Assembly: GCA_000729835.1 (NCBI GenBank)
Contig: JFHB01000156.1
Coordinates: forward strand, 1 to 64,000
DNA from: Atkinsonella hypoxylon
Lineage: Eukaryota; Ascomycota; Sordariomycetes; Hypocreales; Clavicipitaceae
DNA length: 64,000 nt
Reading direction: 5' to 3'
The position numbers were made by a program, and so were the translations under genes. The notes below the pieces were generated by a model. It did not search any database, had not been told where the DNA came from, and saw nothing but the letters and a program-made list of their open reading frames with translations. Of the stretch, positions 10,379-22,744 are shown one piece after another; the stretch's first letter is position 1, and every line of letters starts with the position of its first letter.

Positions 10379-11488
10379 ATGAACGTCACCGCATCCAACA
10401 ACAGCTCACTCATACCATCCAATGTCGAAGAACAACCACTACCACAGTTTGATGCCACCTTCGCCACATCCTCCCACTTCTACTTCTATAACATTGTCGA
10501 TCCCTCCACCGCCAGCCTTACCACCCGCATTCTCGGCCCCAATCTCACAACTACATTCACACACTCTCGCGCGCTCTCCATTCTCCCGCCCGGCAGAATC
10601 CTCACAAATCTCACCCGGAAAACCACAGGCTTCCTTGCCCTCAAACCTCCTGGGGAAAGTATACGTAAAATTATCGCCTGGGCAGAAAGTGGTCATGGGT
10701 ACGGTCCTACAGGTGACCTCCTAGACGAAAGTCCAACTATATTGCCGAATTACCTTTGGGCTAGACGGGCTATAAGCATGTCCGCTATTCTGGGTCTTAG
10801 TCTTAGCCATCCATACGATCGACTCACTCGCGGAGGCAAAGAGGGCATCTTCTATGCAAGCCACGTGGAATTCAAGCTAGCCACTCACGCGGTTTACACG
10901 ATTCTCCGTATGTTTAAAATCACGTCAACTTCGCAAGTCACGCGGGACCATCTTGAAAAACTACGGACTATAACACGCCAGGACGGCTCATGGCCCCTTT
11001 TCGAAATATACTTTTCCAAAAAGAATTGCGCTATATGTGCAGCGTATGTTAGGAAACTAAGTCATCTTACGGGCGTGCAGATTGACCTCTGCTGGAAGGA
11101 CAGACTGGAAAAGATAGATTATCAGACTGCGAGGATGGGACAACCGCAGCCTGAGTTGGCGGAAGACGATGACAATGTCATAGAGATTGAAGCGGTGGAT
11201 TTGACGGAGGAGGTGGAGTTCGTACAGGAGAGAACGAGGACGCTGCAGCCGCTGGGGATGTTCCTGGATGGTCTGGCGTATTGCGTTGGACAGGGATCGC
11301 AAGAAAGGGCGGCCGATGCAATCGTGGAAATGGCGGGGATTTGGAGTCGGCAGATGAGGGAGGCCAGGGTTAGGACGCCGATACGGGAGGTGAGGGAGCG
11401 GAGTTGGTTGGCTACACCACCGCCTTCAAGGAGACGAGAGGGTAGAGCTGGGAGGCAGGAAAGTGTCGTGATACTTGATGGTGGGTGA
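10379..11488 (+). CDS. Fungal orphan protein with deaminase-like HxE and CxxC motifs
   Basis: A single-exon frame of 369 residues begins at an ATG in good context (CCACCATGAAC). I do not recognise a named family. The middle carries SHVEF (H162, E164), and then, after a beta-strand-like segment WPLFEIYFS, KKNCAICAAY (C217, C220). A His-x-Glu followed by Cys-x2-Cys is the zinc-binding and catalytic signature of the cytidine-deaminase fold, and fungi carry many poorly studied members such as the OTT_1508-like group. The 52-residue gap between the two motifs is longer than in classical deaminases. The region after residue 250 is acidic, then Arg-rich and probably disordered. There is no signal peptide or membrane segment. 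The deaminase link is inference. The gene is convergent with the PX-associated protein gene. Confidence 0.6.
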   Translation: MNVTASNNSSLIPSNVEEQPLPQFDATFATSSHFYFYNIVDPSTASLTTRILGPNLTTTFTHSRALSILPPGRILTNLTRKTTGFLALKPPGESIRKIIAWAESGHGYGPTGDLLDESPTILPNYLWARRAISMSAILGLSLSHPYDRLTRGGKEGIFYASHVEFKLATHAVYTILRMFKITSTSQVTRDHLEKLRTITRQDGSWPLFEIYFSKKNCAICAAYVRKLSHLTGVQIDLCWKDRLEKIDYQTARMGQPQPELAEDDDNVIEIEAVDLTEEVEFVQERTRTLQPLGMFLDGLAYCVGQGSQERAADAIVEMAGIWSRQMREARVRTPIREVRERSWLATPPPSRRREGRAGRQESVVILDGG

Positions 11489-11890
11489 GGAGCGTGGAAG
11501 CATAGGTGGGAGACAAATATCGCCTGGACGGGTTTCGTGCCGGAGCGAGTCTGTGATGTGCTGAGGTCGAGATTTGCGTATGATTTTGGGAGATTGTGAG
11601 GTTTGAAGAGACAATAGAGGGCGTGATCACAGCAAAAGAAAGCCTTGGTTAAACGTTTCCAAATGCCTGCGCTAGAAATGCTGCCTTTGTAAAGGACACA
11701 TCGATGCGACTACTCCGAGTAGAGAGGTGAAGTAACGAGTTTCACATGGACCGGTGTGTAATGAGTAAAGTGGTAAACTCGGCGAGATGCAACGAGCGTC
11801 AGAACAGGAAGTCTATCAATCACAACCCTTATTATCCGTCCAACTTGCGTGTTTGCCAACTACGCCCTACAAGTCAAAAAAATCTAGACA
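11489..11890. other. Convergent 3' intergenic region
   Basis: Lies between the 3' ends of the deaminase-like gene (plus) and the PX-associated gene (minus). Nothing further was seen. Confidence 0.5.
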
Positions 11891-14076
11891 TCACATCGTA
11901 GCCACCAACTCCTGGACCGCCTCCCTAAACGCATCTCCCAGAGCAATAACCACAGCACTCACATCCGGCGCCTCAACAAGACTATTGCCCTGCGCCACCT
12001 GGTCGACCTCAACCATCTTCCCCCCAAGCCCCGTCTTCCCCATGGTAGTAGTGTGCTTGACGTCCCTGCCCCGTCGAACCGGGCCCTTGGGCTGAGACGG
12101 CGTAATGGGCGTCTCGTCCAGCAGCGCCTGCCACCGCGCCAGATACACGCCTGGACCGCCTGGACTTCCGCCCGATGAGTCCGACGCGGTGGCGAGGTAC
12201 TGCAGTTTCGCCTGGGAAAGATGATTCAACGTAGATAGGTGGTCTGCGTGGCTGTCTGTCGCGGAGAGGATCTTCTCCCGCGCATCTGGCTCGAGGGCGA
12301 CATATAGCCTGTTGAGGATCGCAGACATGGCATCATGATCATGCCCGTCTGCAGCCTTGGCGCTCTTCTTCTTGAACTTTCCAAGCGTGGTATTTCCCCA
12401 GACACGGAGGCTCGCCCATATCTCAGGGCATTGGCTCGCCACTGCATGGATCCACTTGTAAAGCGAGCCGCGATGACGCGTCAATAGGTCGACGTAGTCT
12501 TCCACACTGGGCAACTGCTCATCCGATGCCCCTGGACGAGAAGACGACCCTTTCTTCGGCTTACTGGTCTTGATGAGCTCCTCGATGAAGAACTGTAGCG
12601 CATCAAAATGCTCTCGAAGATCAACACTCGCATGAACAGTGCGAATGATGGGCTCGTACGCAGCGACAATGTCCTTGATAGCCTGCGTAAACATATCAGG
12701 GGGCTGGCGGCACAGGGCAGAGGTGATGCAGTCCCTATCTCTGACGGATAAAAGACAAGAGTAGTACTCGAGGCACTGCGCATGCTGCGACTCGGTCAAT
12801 TGCTCATTGAGTCGTGGATTCGAAGCGTCGAAGATGCTGGTGATGATGGACTGGGCACCGCGTTCACTTGCCGACCTGGCCCTATCGTGATCGGACCTGG
12901 GATACGCAATGTATTCCTTAATCACATGCAGCATCTCCTCCGTAGGACCACCCTTGGCCTTTTCCACCTTTTCAGCACTCTTCTTGAACTCCCTCGCATC
13001 CCAGTCCAGCACGAGCGACATGATCCGCTGCAAGAGGTTCATGCCATCGTCCGCGTTCTGCGTCAGGCCAAACCAATTTGTTACGCTCGTCACACTCAGC
13101 TTCGCGAGGAGAATGCGCATCATGCCGTTAATCATGGTTGCGGCATTCCCGATGCGCAGTGTTTGCTTGATCATTCTGTAGGGAACGAGGGAGTGGACGT
13201 TTTCAATGAGCTTGAGGAGGTATTGGCCCTCTGGCGAGAGGACGAATACCTGATGAATTAGTGTAGCAAGACTGTTGGGTATGGTACGTGGTTAATAAGA
13301 CTTGATTGATGATTGGAGGCCGAGGACTCAAGTTGACGGACATACTGGTATATATTATGCCGCGCGGAGGCTTCCACCGTGGGAGACAACGTCTCCAAAT
13401 CATCGTGTTCGATAAAGTGATCAAATAATGCATTCACCAAGTCGCCGTAGACAAGGCTCTGAATGACATTGTTCCACGCCCGTGCAAGATCATCCGCATT
13501 GCCGAGGTTATACTTGTCATGCATGTCCACACCGTGCTCTCGCCCATGAACATCAACACCACCCAACAGGCCTCGTCCCAGCATCTCAACAATCGCGCTC
13601 GACCCCGTGGCCAACACTTTTCGGGTACCCAATGCGCCCTTGTCATAGCTTTCAGAAAGCTCTGCCGTCCCCAGTCTCTCCAAGAGTGTCTGCACGCGGA
13701 CATTCCAGAACTCGGGCGGCAACTGATTTACTCCCGGCAGTGGAAGGACCAGCCGCGTCATAAGCAGTTGCAATACGGGCGCCGACGATGCCGATGTCCG
13801 TTGGCCTTTCTGATTCGTAGTGCCGGAAGGATTGGAGCCCCGTTCGCTACTTGCGGAGGAAGAAGATGTGATGGAGTTTGGTGTCCTCGACCGCTGAGTG
13901 CCCGGTGTCGTGGACGAAGTCTCGAAGGAGAAGCCATAGCTGGTGATGACCTCGGGAGATTTGAAGCCCGCAATTTCGCGATACGTCTCGTAATGAGTTA
14001 GAATGTCGAACAAGGCACGAGTCTGCTCTTCTGACAGTGCAGACGAAGGCGTCGTCGCCATATCATCTTTGGACAT
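11891..14076 (-). CDS. PX-associated domain / DUF3818 protein without a PX domain
   Basis: Exon 1 is 14076-13342 and exon 2 is 13249-11891; a 92-nt intron with the uncommon donor GTCCGT joins IYQY to VFVLSPEGQYLL. The product is 697 residues. The N-terminal part (LSEEQTRALFDILTHYETYREI, LLMTRLVLPLPGV, SESYDKGALGTRKVLATGS) matches the PX-associated (PXB) region of Ypr097w-like fungal proteins. The second half (LIENVHSLVPYRMIKQTLRIGNAATMINGMMRILLAKLSVTS) matches their DUF3818 region. In Ypr097w a phosphoinositide-binding PX domain accompanies these regions; here I see no PX fold between them, nor the usual Arg-Tyr-Ser-Asp-Phe type motif. A role in membrane or lipid traffic is inferred from the family only. 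The C-terminal 100 residues are low complexity. Confidence 0.8.
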
Positions 14077-14941
14077 GGTGAGGGTGAGGCTATGTCAATC
14101 AATAGTGGGGCGGGTGGCAAGAGGCCGCCGAAATGGACGGTTTGCAAGTTGACGAGACTTGCACAGTGAATTACTGGGAAGTGGCAAGAGAATAGCACGA
14201 CGTAATGGATCGCGCATTGCCATCATCTCAATAAGAAAGACTGCTCAAATTGAGAGGAGGAAAAGGGGGTGTAGAGTCCTGGTTTTAAAGGAACCAACAA
14301 GCCCATTTGTTATTTTATTCCATTTCATTTTAAATATTCTTTTAAAGCAGAGTTGGATGGATGGTGATGTCGGGCGGTATACCATAGGTCAGTCAACTGG
14401 TACGTGTAGTGCTATGCTTCTTCAACCAGTTGACATCAGTCCAGTTGGTGATTGCTTCTTTGACACGAGCCAGGCATGTTCATTAGTGCGACAGTAGTAT
14501 TCACTGGCCTACTTCACTACCATCACCGTCTTCGGCAAAACTATTCTTCAACAGGAAAGTATGATATCTGGCAAGCCAAGGATAAGAATAATTGAAGCAA
14601 AAAGGTAATGACCCTGTAAGGAGTCCTGTTATCTCTACACAAACGCAAGGAAACTAGATTGGTGACTAGGTTAAGTCAGTATTACCAGTCCAACCGCTCA
14701 CCCCGTAGGGCCCATATTCATTTTCCCCTTCCACACCGTGTATGAGAACCATCAACATTTTCTCATGGAAAGCGCTTTCACAAGCAACAAAATCATTGCA
14801 AGGCGATATCAATACGTTTGAAAAAAAAAAGACCATCTGAAAGGTATCCTTCATCCGTCATGGGTATAGCTTCTTTACGCCTTTTTGACACTCGTCCCCC
14901 TCCTCATCTTTCATTGACGGCATCGACTCGACGGCACAGCC
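14077..14941. other. Intergenic, no supported gene
   Basis: Contains the 5' region of the PX-associated gene and the 3' region of the HAM1-like gene. Only short frames without features are present. Confidence 0.5.
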
Positions 14942-17569
14942 CTAGCGCCCTCCGATGGGCTGGTTGGCCGTCGTACTATTCACGTCCAGCGGAGTAGCCA
15001 GTGGAACAGTGAGAGGTGACTTGCCATTGATGGAAGCACCATGGCCATTGGAGCGGCCGTTGGTATTGACGCCACTGGCGCCGCTGCTGACCTTTTTCTC
15101 AATCTTGGGAGCGACAGGAATGTCGGTGCTCTTCTTGGCACTGCCAATAGAAAAGACAGGGCTCTCCCACTTCTCACCCTTGCGGGATAATTCCTTGTAC
15201 TCGGACGCCTTGGTGCTGATCCCGCCATGAAGCTTAATGTTGGGGAAGATGCTATCCTCAGCCGTCATGGCAATGTTGACCTTCTTGTCTGAGGCAACCT
15301 CCTTGGTCTTCTCTTTGCCCTCCAGGTATCGCTTCTGAGCCGCATCGTAGTAGCGCTTAAAGAAGTTGGCTTTGTCTTCGGCGTTGCCAGCGCTAGCGGC
15401 TTCCGCGTCCTTCTTGATTTGCCACAACAGAGAGTCAATCTTGTTGCACTCATCCTTAATAGCCTTCTCAACCGCCTTCTGGACAGGAGCGCGAAGAACC
15501 ATGAGGGCAAGCGGCTTGACAATAGAGAAGAGCAGCTTGTGGCTGGATTTCTTCACCTTGACATTAAGGCCCTTGAAGTCGACATCGACCTTGTCGACCT
15601 TAAAAATGTGCTGCGTGTCGGACTTCTCGGCCGTGGCAACCTTCATGCGGAAAGATAGTCCATTACCGGGCAAGATAATGTCAGCGACAATATTGTCCTT
15701 GAGTGACGGAAAACCCTTCTTCCGGTTGACATAGAAGCTCACGTCGCGAAGATCCATCTGGATGCCCGCAACCTTCACGTCGATCGTGTTGTGGTTCTTA
15801 TTAGCAATCTTCTTTCGACCCCATCGGAAGAAGTGCTCGCTGGCGACTTCAGCCACGTTGGGCATGAAGTTGTCGCTCTCGAGAACCAGGTTCTCGATGA
15901 TGGCATCGACCTGTGAGTCGGAATATTCGATACGAGGAATGGGTATGTAGTTAATGTTGACGAGAATGCCAGGAATAATAGTCTCAGTCAGGTCTTTTAC
16001 CAGATGGGGCTTGAAGACAGATTTGCCATTGGCATCGTTGCCAAGATGGGTGAAGAGTCTCTCGACGGCGCCACGAAAAGCCTTATTCTGCGGGTCCTTG
16101 TCGAATTGGTCGGCGATGAACTTGGCTTCATTAATCACACGATCAGTGTGACTGCGGTATTTGTCGCGGAGCAAGAACCGACCCTTCTCGTAAATGAGAT
16201 TCCATTCCTTGTTTGATGACTCGTCCAGGATGTAGCCCTGCTCCAGGAGACAGCGACGAATAAAAGTATCAAATCGTTTGAACCAATCCTTCAGCTCGGG
16301 GTCCTTGTCGGCGTCCTTGTAGATCTGGCCGATTGACTCCCATAGGTTTGAGGTAGACGTGCCATTAGCGAATCGCTCAATCAAGGTACGCAGATCAGCT
16401 TCGGCGGCGGCGAAACCAGAGCGTGCTTGCGCAACAGTGCCATGGGAATCTTTTCCGAGACTGCGGCCGTGTTTTCCATACGTTTCAGCAAGACGAAGGA
16501 GAGCCTGCACTGCGCTGGAGTAGTCGGGGTGCTGCTGGCACTCGAGAACCATCTTCTTGAGACGGAAGATAATTTGATCCTTGCGGTCCTCGGGCATTTT
16601 TTTATTGAAATACTCACGAGTCTTGCGACGATACTCTTCTTTACGCTTCTTGATCTTTTCCTTTGTTTCTGGGTCTAGATTCTCATCAATTTTCTGTCGA
16701 GCAGTCGTCTGGAGGGTATTCTGGGCGGCACCATAATCAACATCATTCTGAGCTTGAGCGTCCTGGGGAAGTGCAGCCTTCTGGGTAGCATCAGCAGTCT
16801 CCTTTGCATCTTTCTTAGCGTTTCCGCCATAAATGCCCTTGGCCTGTTTCTGGAGATTCTCCTTGGAGAAGTCGGGCTTCTTGTGCCAGGTGTTATCCTC
16901 AGCAGCACGATCAATTTGTGACAACTGTTCTTCGGAAGGTCGAATGCGACCAGCTGCGCTAGTAGCGGCATCCCCAATCATGTCACGGAAAAGGACGATG
17001 GAATCATTCACTGTTGATGCACGTCAGCGAGAGCCAACGCACTGGCTGTTATGTAATCCCGGGGTATGACGTACGAAGTTTGCGAAATTGACCGTTAGTG
17101 ATAAGTAGAGTTCCCAGGGTCCGCAAACCCTGAAGGGCTTCGTCTCCGTCACGCTGAGCCTGATCCTTATTCACTGGAGTGTTGGGACCCTGCACGCTCT
17201 TAGGATCAAATCGGGTTGTTTGCCAGATGAAATCCTGGATCAGGTTGCCATCGTTCTTTGATAGCAAAAGGTTCTTTGCCTGCTTCACAACCTCCCTAGC
17301 ATCGGCGACGAGTATCTTGCCATCCTCGGAAAGATCTTGGGGAGGGTTATTCAGGGCCTTGGAAGCGAGAAAGCTATTGAGGGCGACATCAATTTGGTCG
17401 TTCTGACGTCAAAGTTAGTAGACATTGAATCATTCGGCAAGACACGTTCACATACTGAGGGGACCTTGCCGAGTTTGAAGGCACTGAAAATGCCATAGAG
17501 TTGCAATTTTCTATTGATATCGGCCTCCTTCTGCTTGACATCGGTGGGCTTGTTAACATTGGCAGCCAT
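14942..17569 (-). CDS. HAM1-like fungal protein (HAM1_N and HAM1_C regions)
   Basis: Exons 17569-17456, 17402-17075 and 17010-14942 give 836 residues; introns of 53 and 64 nt fall in family-conserved places (KVPS-NDQIDVALNSFL and QFRKL-NDSIVLFRDM). The N-terminal half is helical and charged, with a Lys/Glu-rich segment (KEKIKKRKEEYRRKTREYF). The centre holds LTETIIPGILVNINYIPIPRIEY and LRDVSFYVNRKKG, which resemble the beta-rich lipid-binding-like core of this fungal family. The last 80 residues are Ser/Asn/Gly-rich and probably disordered. There is no signal peptide. The family is cytoplasmic and conserved in filamentous ascomycetes; a role in hyphal development or lipid binding is suggested by the family name and fold only. 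Confidence 0.8.
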
Positions 17570-20500
17570 AGTGGATGAGAATTCGCGGGCGGCTTGGAGC
17601 AATTGTAGCAAGTTTATGAGCCGTATTGTGTTCTTGACTATAGCTTCGGACGAAAAACTTCTGGTAAGTTTAAATAAACCGAATTCAGGTTGGCGTATAA
17701 TGAAAGAAAGAGAAAACAAAAACAATGAACAATTCGAGACGTCGATTCGCCCTCGGGGTATCACAGGATGTATTCAAATTGTAATTACAGTGGGAGATAA
17801 TTTGGTGTAGATTAAGAGGAGAGGATATGGTATGGGGAGGAAAAACGCGAGGAGGAAAAGACGGTGCAACACGGAGGGGCATGAAAAGGTTTATAAGTCA
17901 AGGCAACAATGAACCAGACACCAGACAGCCAACTGGGTGGTACAGATCAATCGAGCAAATCCTCTCCTCTGTGTGTGGACTAATGTGTGGCAACGCGTAG
18001 CTAGGTCGACAGTTGGCAGAACCTTGATTGCCGCAAGGGAGTGCGACGAGCACTAGTGACGTTAAGCACGGTGGACGAATACGTCATCGCCAAATACGAA
18101 CCAATGAGGTGCTGGGCAGAGCTCCGTAGCCAGGGGAAAGGTCCGCACTGTTAGCAACAGTAGCAACGCAACAAGACTAGCTCCTTCAGCCTCGTGCTTA
18201 GTTCGGAGAGGGTGTTTGATACGCTGCCATTTGGGGATCATCCAATTGTCTAGTGGAAGCTGTCCGTGGCGCCTGGCTGGGTTTGGTCGAGGCTTGGTCG
18301 AGGCTTGGTCGAAGCTTGGTCGAACTTGGGCTTGGAGCAAAGCGGCAAGGCAAGTTGATCTGCACCGTACGGGTGTGGAAAGCTCGAGTGGGGACTGGGC
18401 CGTCAAGATGTGCATGTGCATTCACGCAGGTGAAGAGTCAAACATGGCCGATCGAGAAAACTAAGAATTTGTGATCCATACAGTACTCTTCGATGAATAT
18501 CCCGATATGGGTCGATGGGACATGTAATTTTAGGCCATCACCAGTGGAAATTATCATCTGCGTGTGTCGGACATGGGAATTCCAGCCCGATCCCTTTGCT
18601 TCAGGCCCCGGAACGAAGTGGATGCACGATTGCTGAGCTCATGAAATATGCATGCCAAGTGACGCACGGCTGGCAGCAGTCTTCTCTCACAGTCTTGACT
18701 TCCTGCAAACGGAGAGTTTGTTCCTGGCCAGGTATCGAACTGGGAGCTATTGAGGTCATCAGGTCGCGTGTTCCCTTCCTTGCCTTCAAGTCCAACTCAT
18801 CTGAAGCGCGGGATTTTGAACATCAAAAAAAAAAGTAAAAAAAAAAAAAAAAAAAAAAAACCAGAAGATTTTGTTGACGCTCTGTTCACTTGTACAAGAT
18901 GATCGACCGCGCGACTACATACGACAACATACCAGCGCCTCAATTCGCGTTTCTACGGGGTACAGCTAACTGCCTAGGTACCTAGGTAGGTGGGTAGGTA
19001 GATAACCTACCACCAATGGTAGATACACAACGCTCAGGTCAAACGTCGTCGTCGTGCTGATGTGCGAACGCATGCGTTGAAAATTACGTGACCGGAGCAC
19101 CACGATGAAATGCCTTGATTTGTGTGTGGCTGGAGTGTGGCTACGACATCCGTCACTGGTTTTTTGTGTCATGATGGGTCAAGAGGTAACTAAACTACAT
19201 TGATTAGGTACATGGGATTCTATACATTTAAAGCTACCTATATATCGCTTTTTAAAAGCCATTTACAGCTTGATTGGGCAATTGATAGCAACCATTGACG
19301 GTTAATTACCAATTACCAGCGGCTTCAGCACTGTCCACACAGTCCTCGTCAAGGAACAGCGAGTGCACGCCAGGGAAGAAAAAAAAAAGGTCCCACTTGA
19401 GCCAATCACGGAATAGCCTGCATTTGAGAGCAGCTGTTTCCCCCCTCAAATATCCATGACGTCAGGGGCTAAAAAACAGCCAAGTTCATCCTCGCGGCCG
19501 CCATCACACGGCGCGGTGGGGCGTTGGACAGTTTGATCCGGTAGTCACTTCCTGTGCATTTCACTGTGCTAGGTACGGAGTCGTGGGAGTGCTAGAAACA
19601 TCTCCTGAACGCCGAGCTGGCTTCAAGCCGGTATTTAAGCACCATCCTCCTGCCTCGGGCGCAATAGCACGAGTGGCCTTGGCTGCAACAGAAACAGCAA
19701 GATACGTCAAGTATCTCTACGTAGCTGAGATGGAAGGTGGTAGTCTCGACTCTCTATCATCGGTAAGGCGCCAACCAGATCGTTAATTGGCGAGCTGGTC
19801 CAATACGCTGAGATCACATGTGATTAAAGTGATTTAAATTATCCAAGGTATATAATATAATGTATCTTCTATTGTATCTTTTCCGACTTGTCGGTATTTG
19901 TGATTGCAATTGTAGTAGTAGTTGAAAGGCAAAGATCTGCCTACAAACTGGGAGGCACGTGACCAGAAATGGCCATATATTACGCAGCCAGATCCAGCAC
20001 AAGCGAGCACTTTCCCTTGAAGTAGCAATTAAGTCAATGGAAACATTAGAGTCCATTCCCAACACGACTAATTTAACGTTTAAACTGCTCATGGATAACC
20101 TTCAGTGTTCCCCAGCAGCAGCAACTGTAATATATATATGTATATAGTAGATTTGTTCGAGGTAGCGTTTCATATTTCTATATTTTCTGTATCAAAGCAT
20201 TTCTCAGTTCAGAAACATCGTTTTCAAGCTCATGAGCTGTCATGCTAATATTTTTTTACATATTACATATTGGGTTGTTGAATACAAGTCACTTGGGGCC
20301 AGCATATAGGATATACATACCCCAAAGTACAGACCTTTAGTGACGATGTAGGACTTAGAAAAACAATCAACAGGTTTACATAGCCTCTTACAACAATCTT
20401 CGTAACAGCATTCCCGGCGACCGTGTTCTGCTAGTCATGGGCCGAATACACTGTAAAGGCTGCCGGATAAAGGCTCCCTTATACCTGCTGCCAGGGCCTC

Positions 20501-21079
20501 GCGCCGTGCCTTTCGCGCCCCTGTCTGCATCTACAGGTCTAAGCAGGTCTTTCTGCAAGAGTGCAACCAGCAACGATGAAAAATCACCCGTTATCATCGC
20601 GATTGACATGCGAGGCTGCTGTTTGAGTGGGGGTTGCTAGTATCTTAGGCATGTAGTTTGGTGTGTTGTGCCTCCTGGTGTTGATGTAAGAAGGGTGTAT
20701 CTCGGGTCATAGAATATACGACATATAGGTACATCAACATAAGACCCTTTCAATGCCTCTCCAACTAACGTAGTGGGAAGTGTTCTTGGATAGAATTTTT
20801 AAATACAGATATATTAGATTCTATAGACATAGAATGAGTAAAGGAATGTATAGAGCTAAGTTTTAATTTGGTTAGGCTGAGGATGTCCGTCGCAGGTAAC
20901 TAGTTGCCCCGTTATATTTCTCACTAGGCTTAGTGTTCTTCAATTTCTGTTTCCTTGTGACGCATGAACCTAGCCCCATGCCTTTCTTGATTGCTTAATT
21001 CGTATTATACCAAGATATAAGTCGTGGACTTACATGACAAGTACCTTGTTCCTTCGACGTAAGAGTACTTATCACAATA
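17570..21079. other. 3.5-kb gene-poor stretch
   Basis: No gene is supported. It includes the HAM1-like promoter, an 11-bp tandem repeat (18282-18325), poly(A) tracts at 18827-18860, a TAGGTACCTA cluster (18973-19000), and A+T-rich DNA from about 19,800 on. A frame at 19583-19786 ends at a possible GTAAGG donor but has no ATG and no recognisable feature. Confidence 0.45.
18282..18325. repeat. 11-bp tandem repeat, four copies
   Basis: The unit CTTGGTCGAGG occurs four times in a row. The first copy starts with T, and copies 3 and 4 end AAG and AAC in place of AGG. It is non-coding as far as can be seen. Confidence 0.85.
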
Positions 21080-22449
21080 ATTGAGAATGAAAAGGGCTTG
21101 GCAATCGAGCTAGGACATCCGTAGACAAGTACATTGTCTCGGATAGGAACAAGGGCCTCAATTGTAGCTCCAGCCGATGCAACATAGTTAAGTACCACTT
21201 TACCGTTAGGGCCAGTGATAGAAAACAACAGCATTGCGCGGCCCTGTGCATCATCATAAAGGGAGTATAAGTGCCAGCCTTAGCAGGAAATGTGTTTGAC
21301 CTAAACTAGGTTTACCCCTGGTTGTGATGTTGGATTTATATAGCCAACACGCGAGAAGAGATCGCTGTCTAGGTTTTGCCATCCGCTTACAGCAGTATCG
21401 CCAATCCACAGTAGTGCACCATCATCAATATCTGCCTTAAACGTGAATGTGTATGATCCAGGGTGGAAATAGGCAATATGGGCGACAACAGAAAAGTCCA
21501 TATGGGGAATAGTCTGGTCATAGAATGGAGTTGTAATAATACTATTCAATACAGCCACGCCAATATATTTAGTGACGCCCGTAACGTCTGGGGTTTGACC
21601 TGTGAAAATAATTTCTGGCTTGAAGTTACGGATCCATTGCCCATCGACCATATAGTCATTGTTATAAGCGATTTGCCTGGGGGAAGAGTCGGTTCCTGGT
21701 GCTTGCTTACCACCCCAGTATGCCCACTGAACGCCAGGAGTACAGGACGGAGCTGGCACAGTCCCAGTAATGCTAATAGTGCAAGGATGAATGGAGCCTG
21801 AAGGTGGCACAATTGTGATTGTTGCAGAAGTAGTGCCAGTCACTGTTGTTGTAATAGCTGTGTCTGGCGGTGTGGTTGTGATAACAATGCTTGTAGTGCA
21901 AGGATGAGCACAGTCCGTAGGTGGATTATTCGTAGCTGTTCCAGGAACATTGCCGGAGACTGTAGTTGCAATAACTGTATCTGGCGGCACTGTAATTGTA
22001 GTGTAAGGATGAGTGCAGTCTGCAGGTGGTGTAATCGTTGTTTTTTCAGGAGCTGTTCCAGGAACAGTATTTGTTACAGCTGTGTCTGGCGGAACAGAGG
22101 AGGACTTGCTAGGTGCAGTTGTGATAATAACACTTGCAGTGCAAGGATGCGTGCAGTCTGCTGCTGGTGGGATTGTGCTTGTGCCTGGCTTAGGCCCATT
22201 AACTGTAGTTGTAACAGCAACATCTGTGGGTTGCCCAGGCGTGGTAACAATAATAACACTAGTTGTACAAGGATGTGTGCAATCTCGGGCGGTGTTATTG
22301 TTGTTGTTCCAGGCGCAGTGCCAGGCACTGTAGTAGGAATTGCTGTATCAGCAGGTTGACCAGGTGTAGTAGTAATAACAACACTAATAGTTCAAGGACG
22401 AGTGCAATCCGAAGAAAGAGTAAATCGTGGTTGTTCCAGGAATAGTTGC
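21080..22449 (-). pseudogene. Broken GLEYA-domain adhesin with Thr-rich repeats
   Basis: Read from high to low coordinates, the minus strand has about six Thr-rich repeat units of the type DCTHPCTTS-VIITTTP-TAVTTTVPGT (22449 to about 21770). A globular region follows, beginning CTPGVQWAYWGG, with FKPEIIFTGQTPDVTGVTKYIGV, DFSVVAHIAYFHPGSYTFTF and DIDDGALLWIGDTAVSGW. That is a GLEYA/PA14-like ligand-binding domain of fungal adhesins, and its end (TFPAKAGTY, AMLLFSITGPNGKVVL) is found in other frames. Lesions: a TGA replaces the repeat Cys (22392-22394); one base is missing near 22284; there is a further frameshift near 22410; stops lie at 21301-21303 and just after; and a frameshift breaks the last part of the domain near 21250. 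Intact relatives are secreted, wall-linked lectin-like adhesins. No intact N-terminal signal peptide was found upstream. Confidence 0.8.
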
Positions 22450-22744
22450 TTCATATGCAACATTTCGTCCCGCGTAGTATCGCCTAATGTCAGGAACTCG
22501 GCAAATATGACAAAAGAGCAATTGACGGTTGGGATATTGAGCGTGAAGATAGCCGTGGCAAAAACATTTGTCACATACTTGGTTACATTAGGAGACTGGG
22601 AAAACTGTGCCACGACGTGGGTAATAGCTGTACAAAAGTCGGATTGGGTTAGCTGGGCGCAACCAACTAATGTAAATCTAGCATATACGCGCGCGAGTGG
22701 TAGCGACGTCGTTGCGACTTTGTTCACCAGTGAAGCCAACCATC

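Noticed and set aside
18715..18800. Minus-strand string CCAGTTCGATACC resembling a tRNA B box, with a poly(A) run nearby on the other strand
   Set aside because: The T arm does not pair properly and no acceptor or anticodon arm can be drawn. It is not a tRNA and not a convincing SINE.
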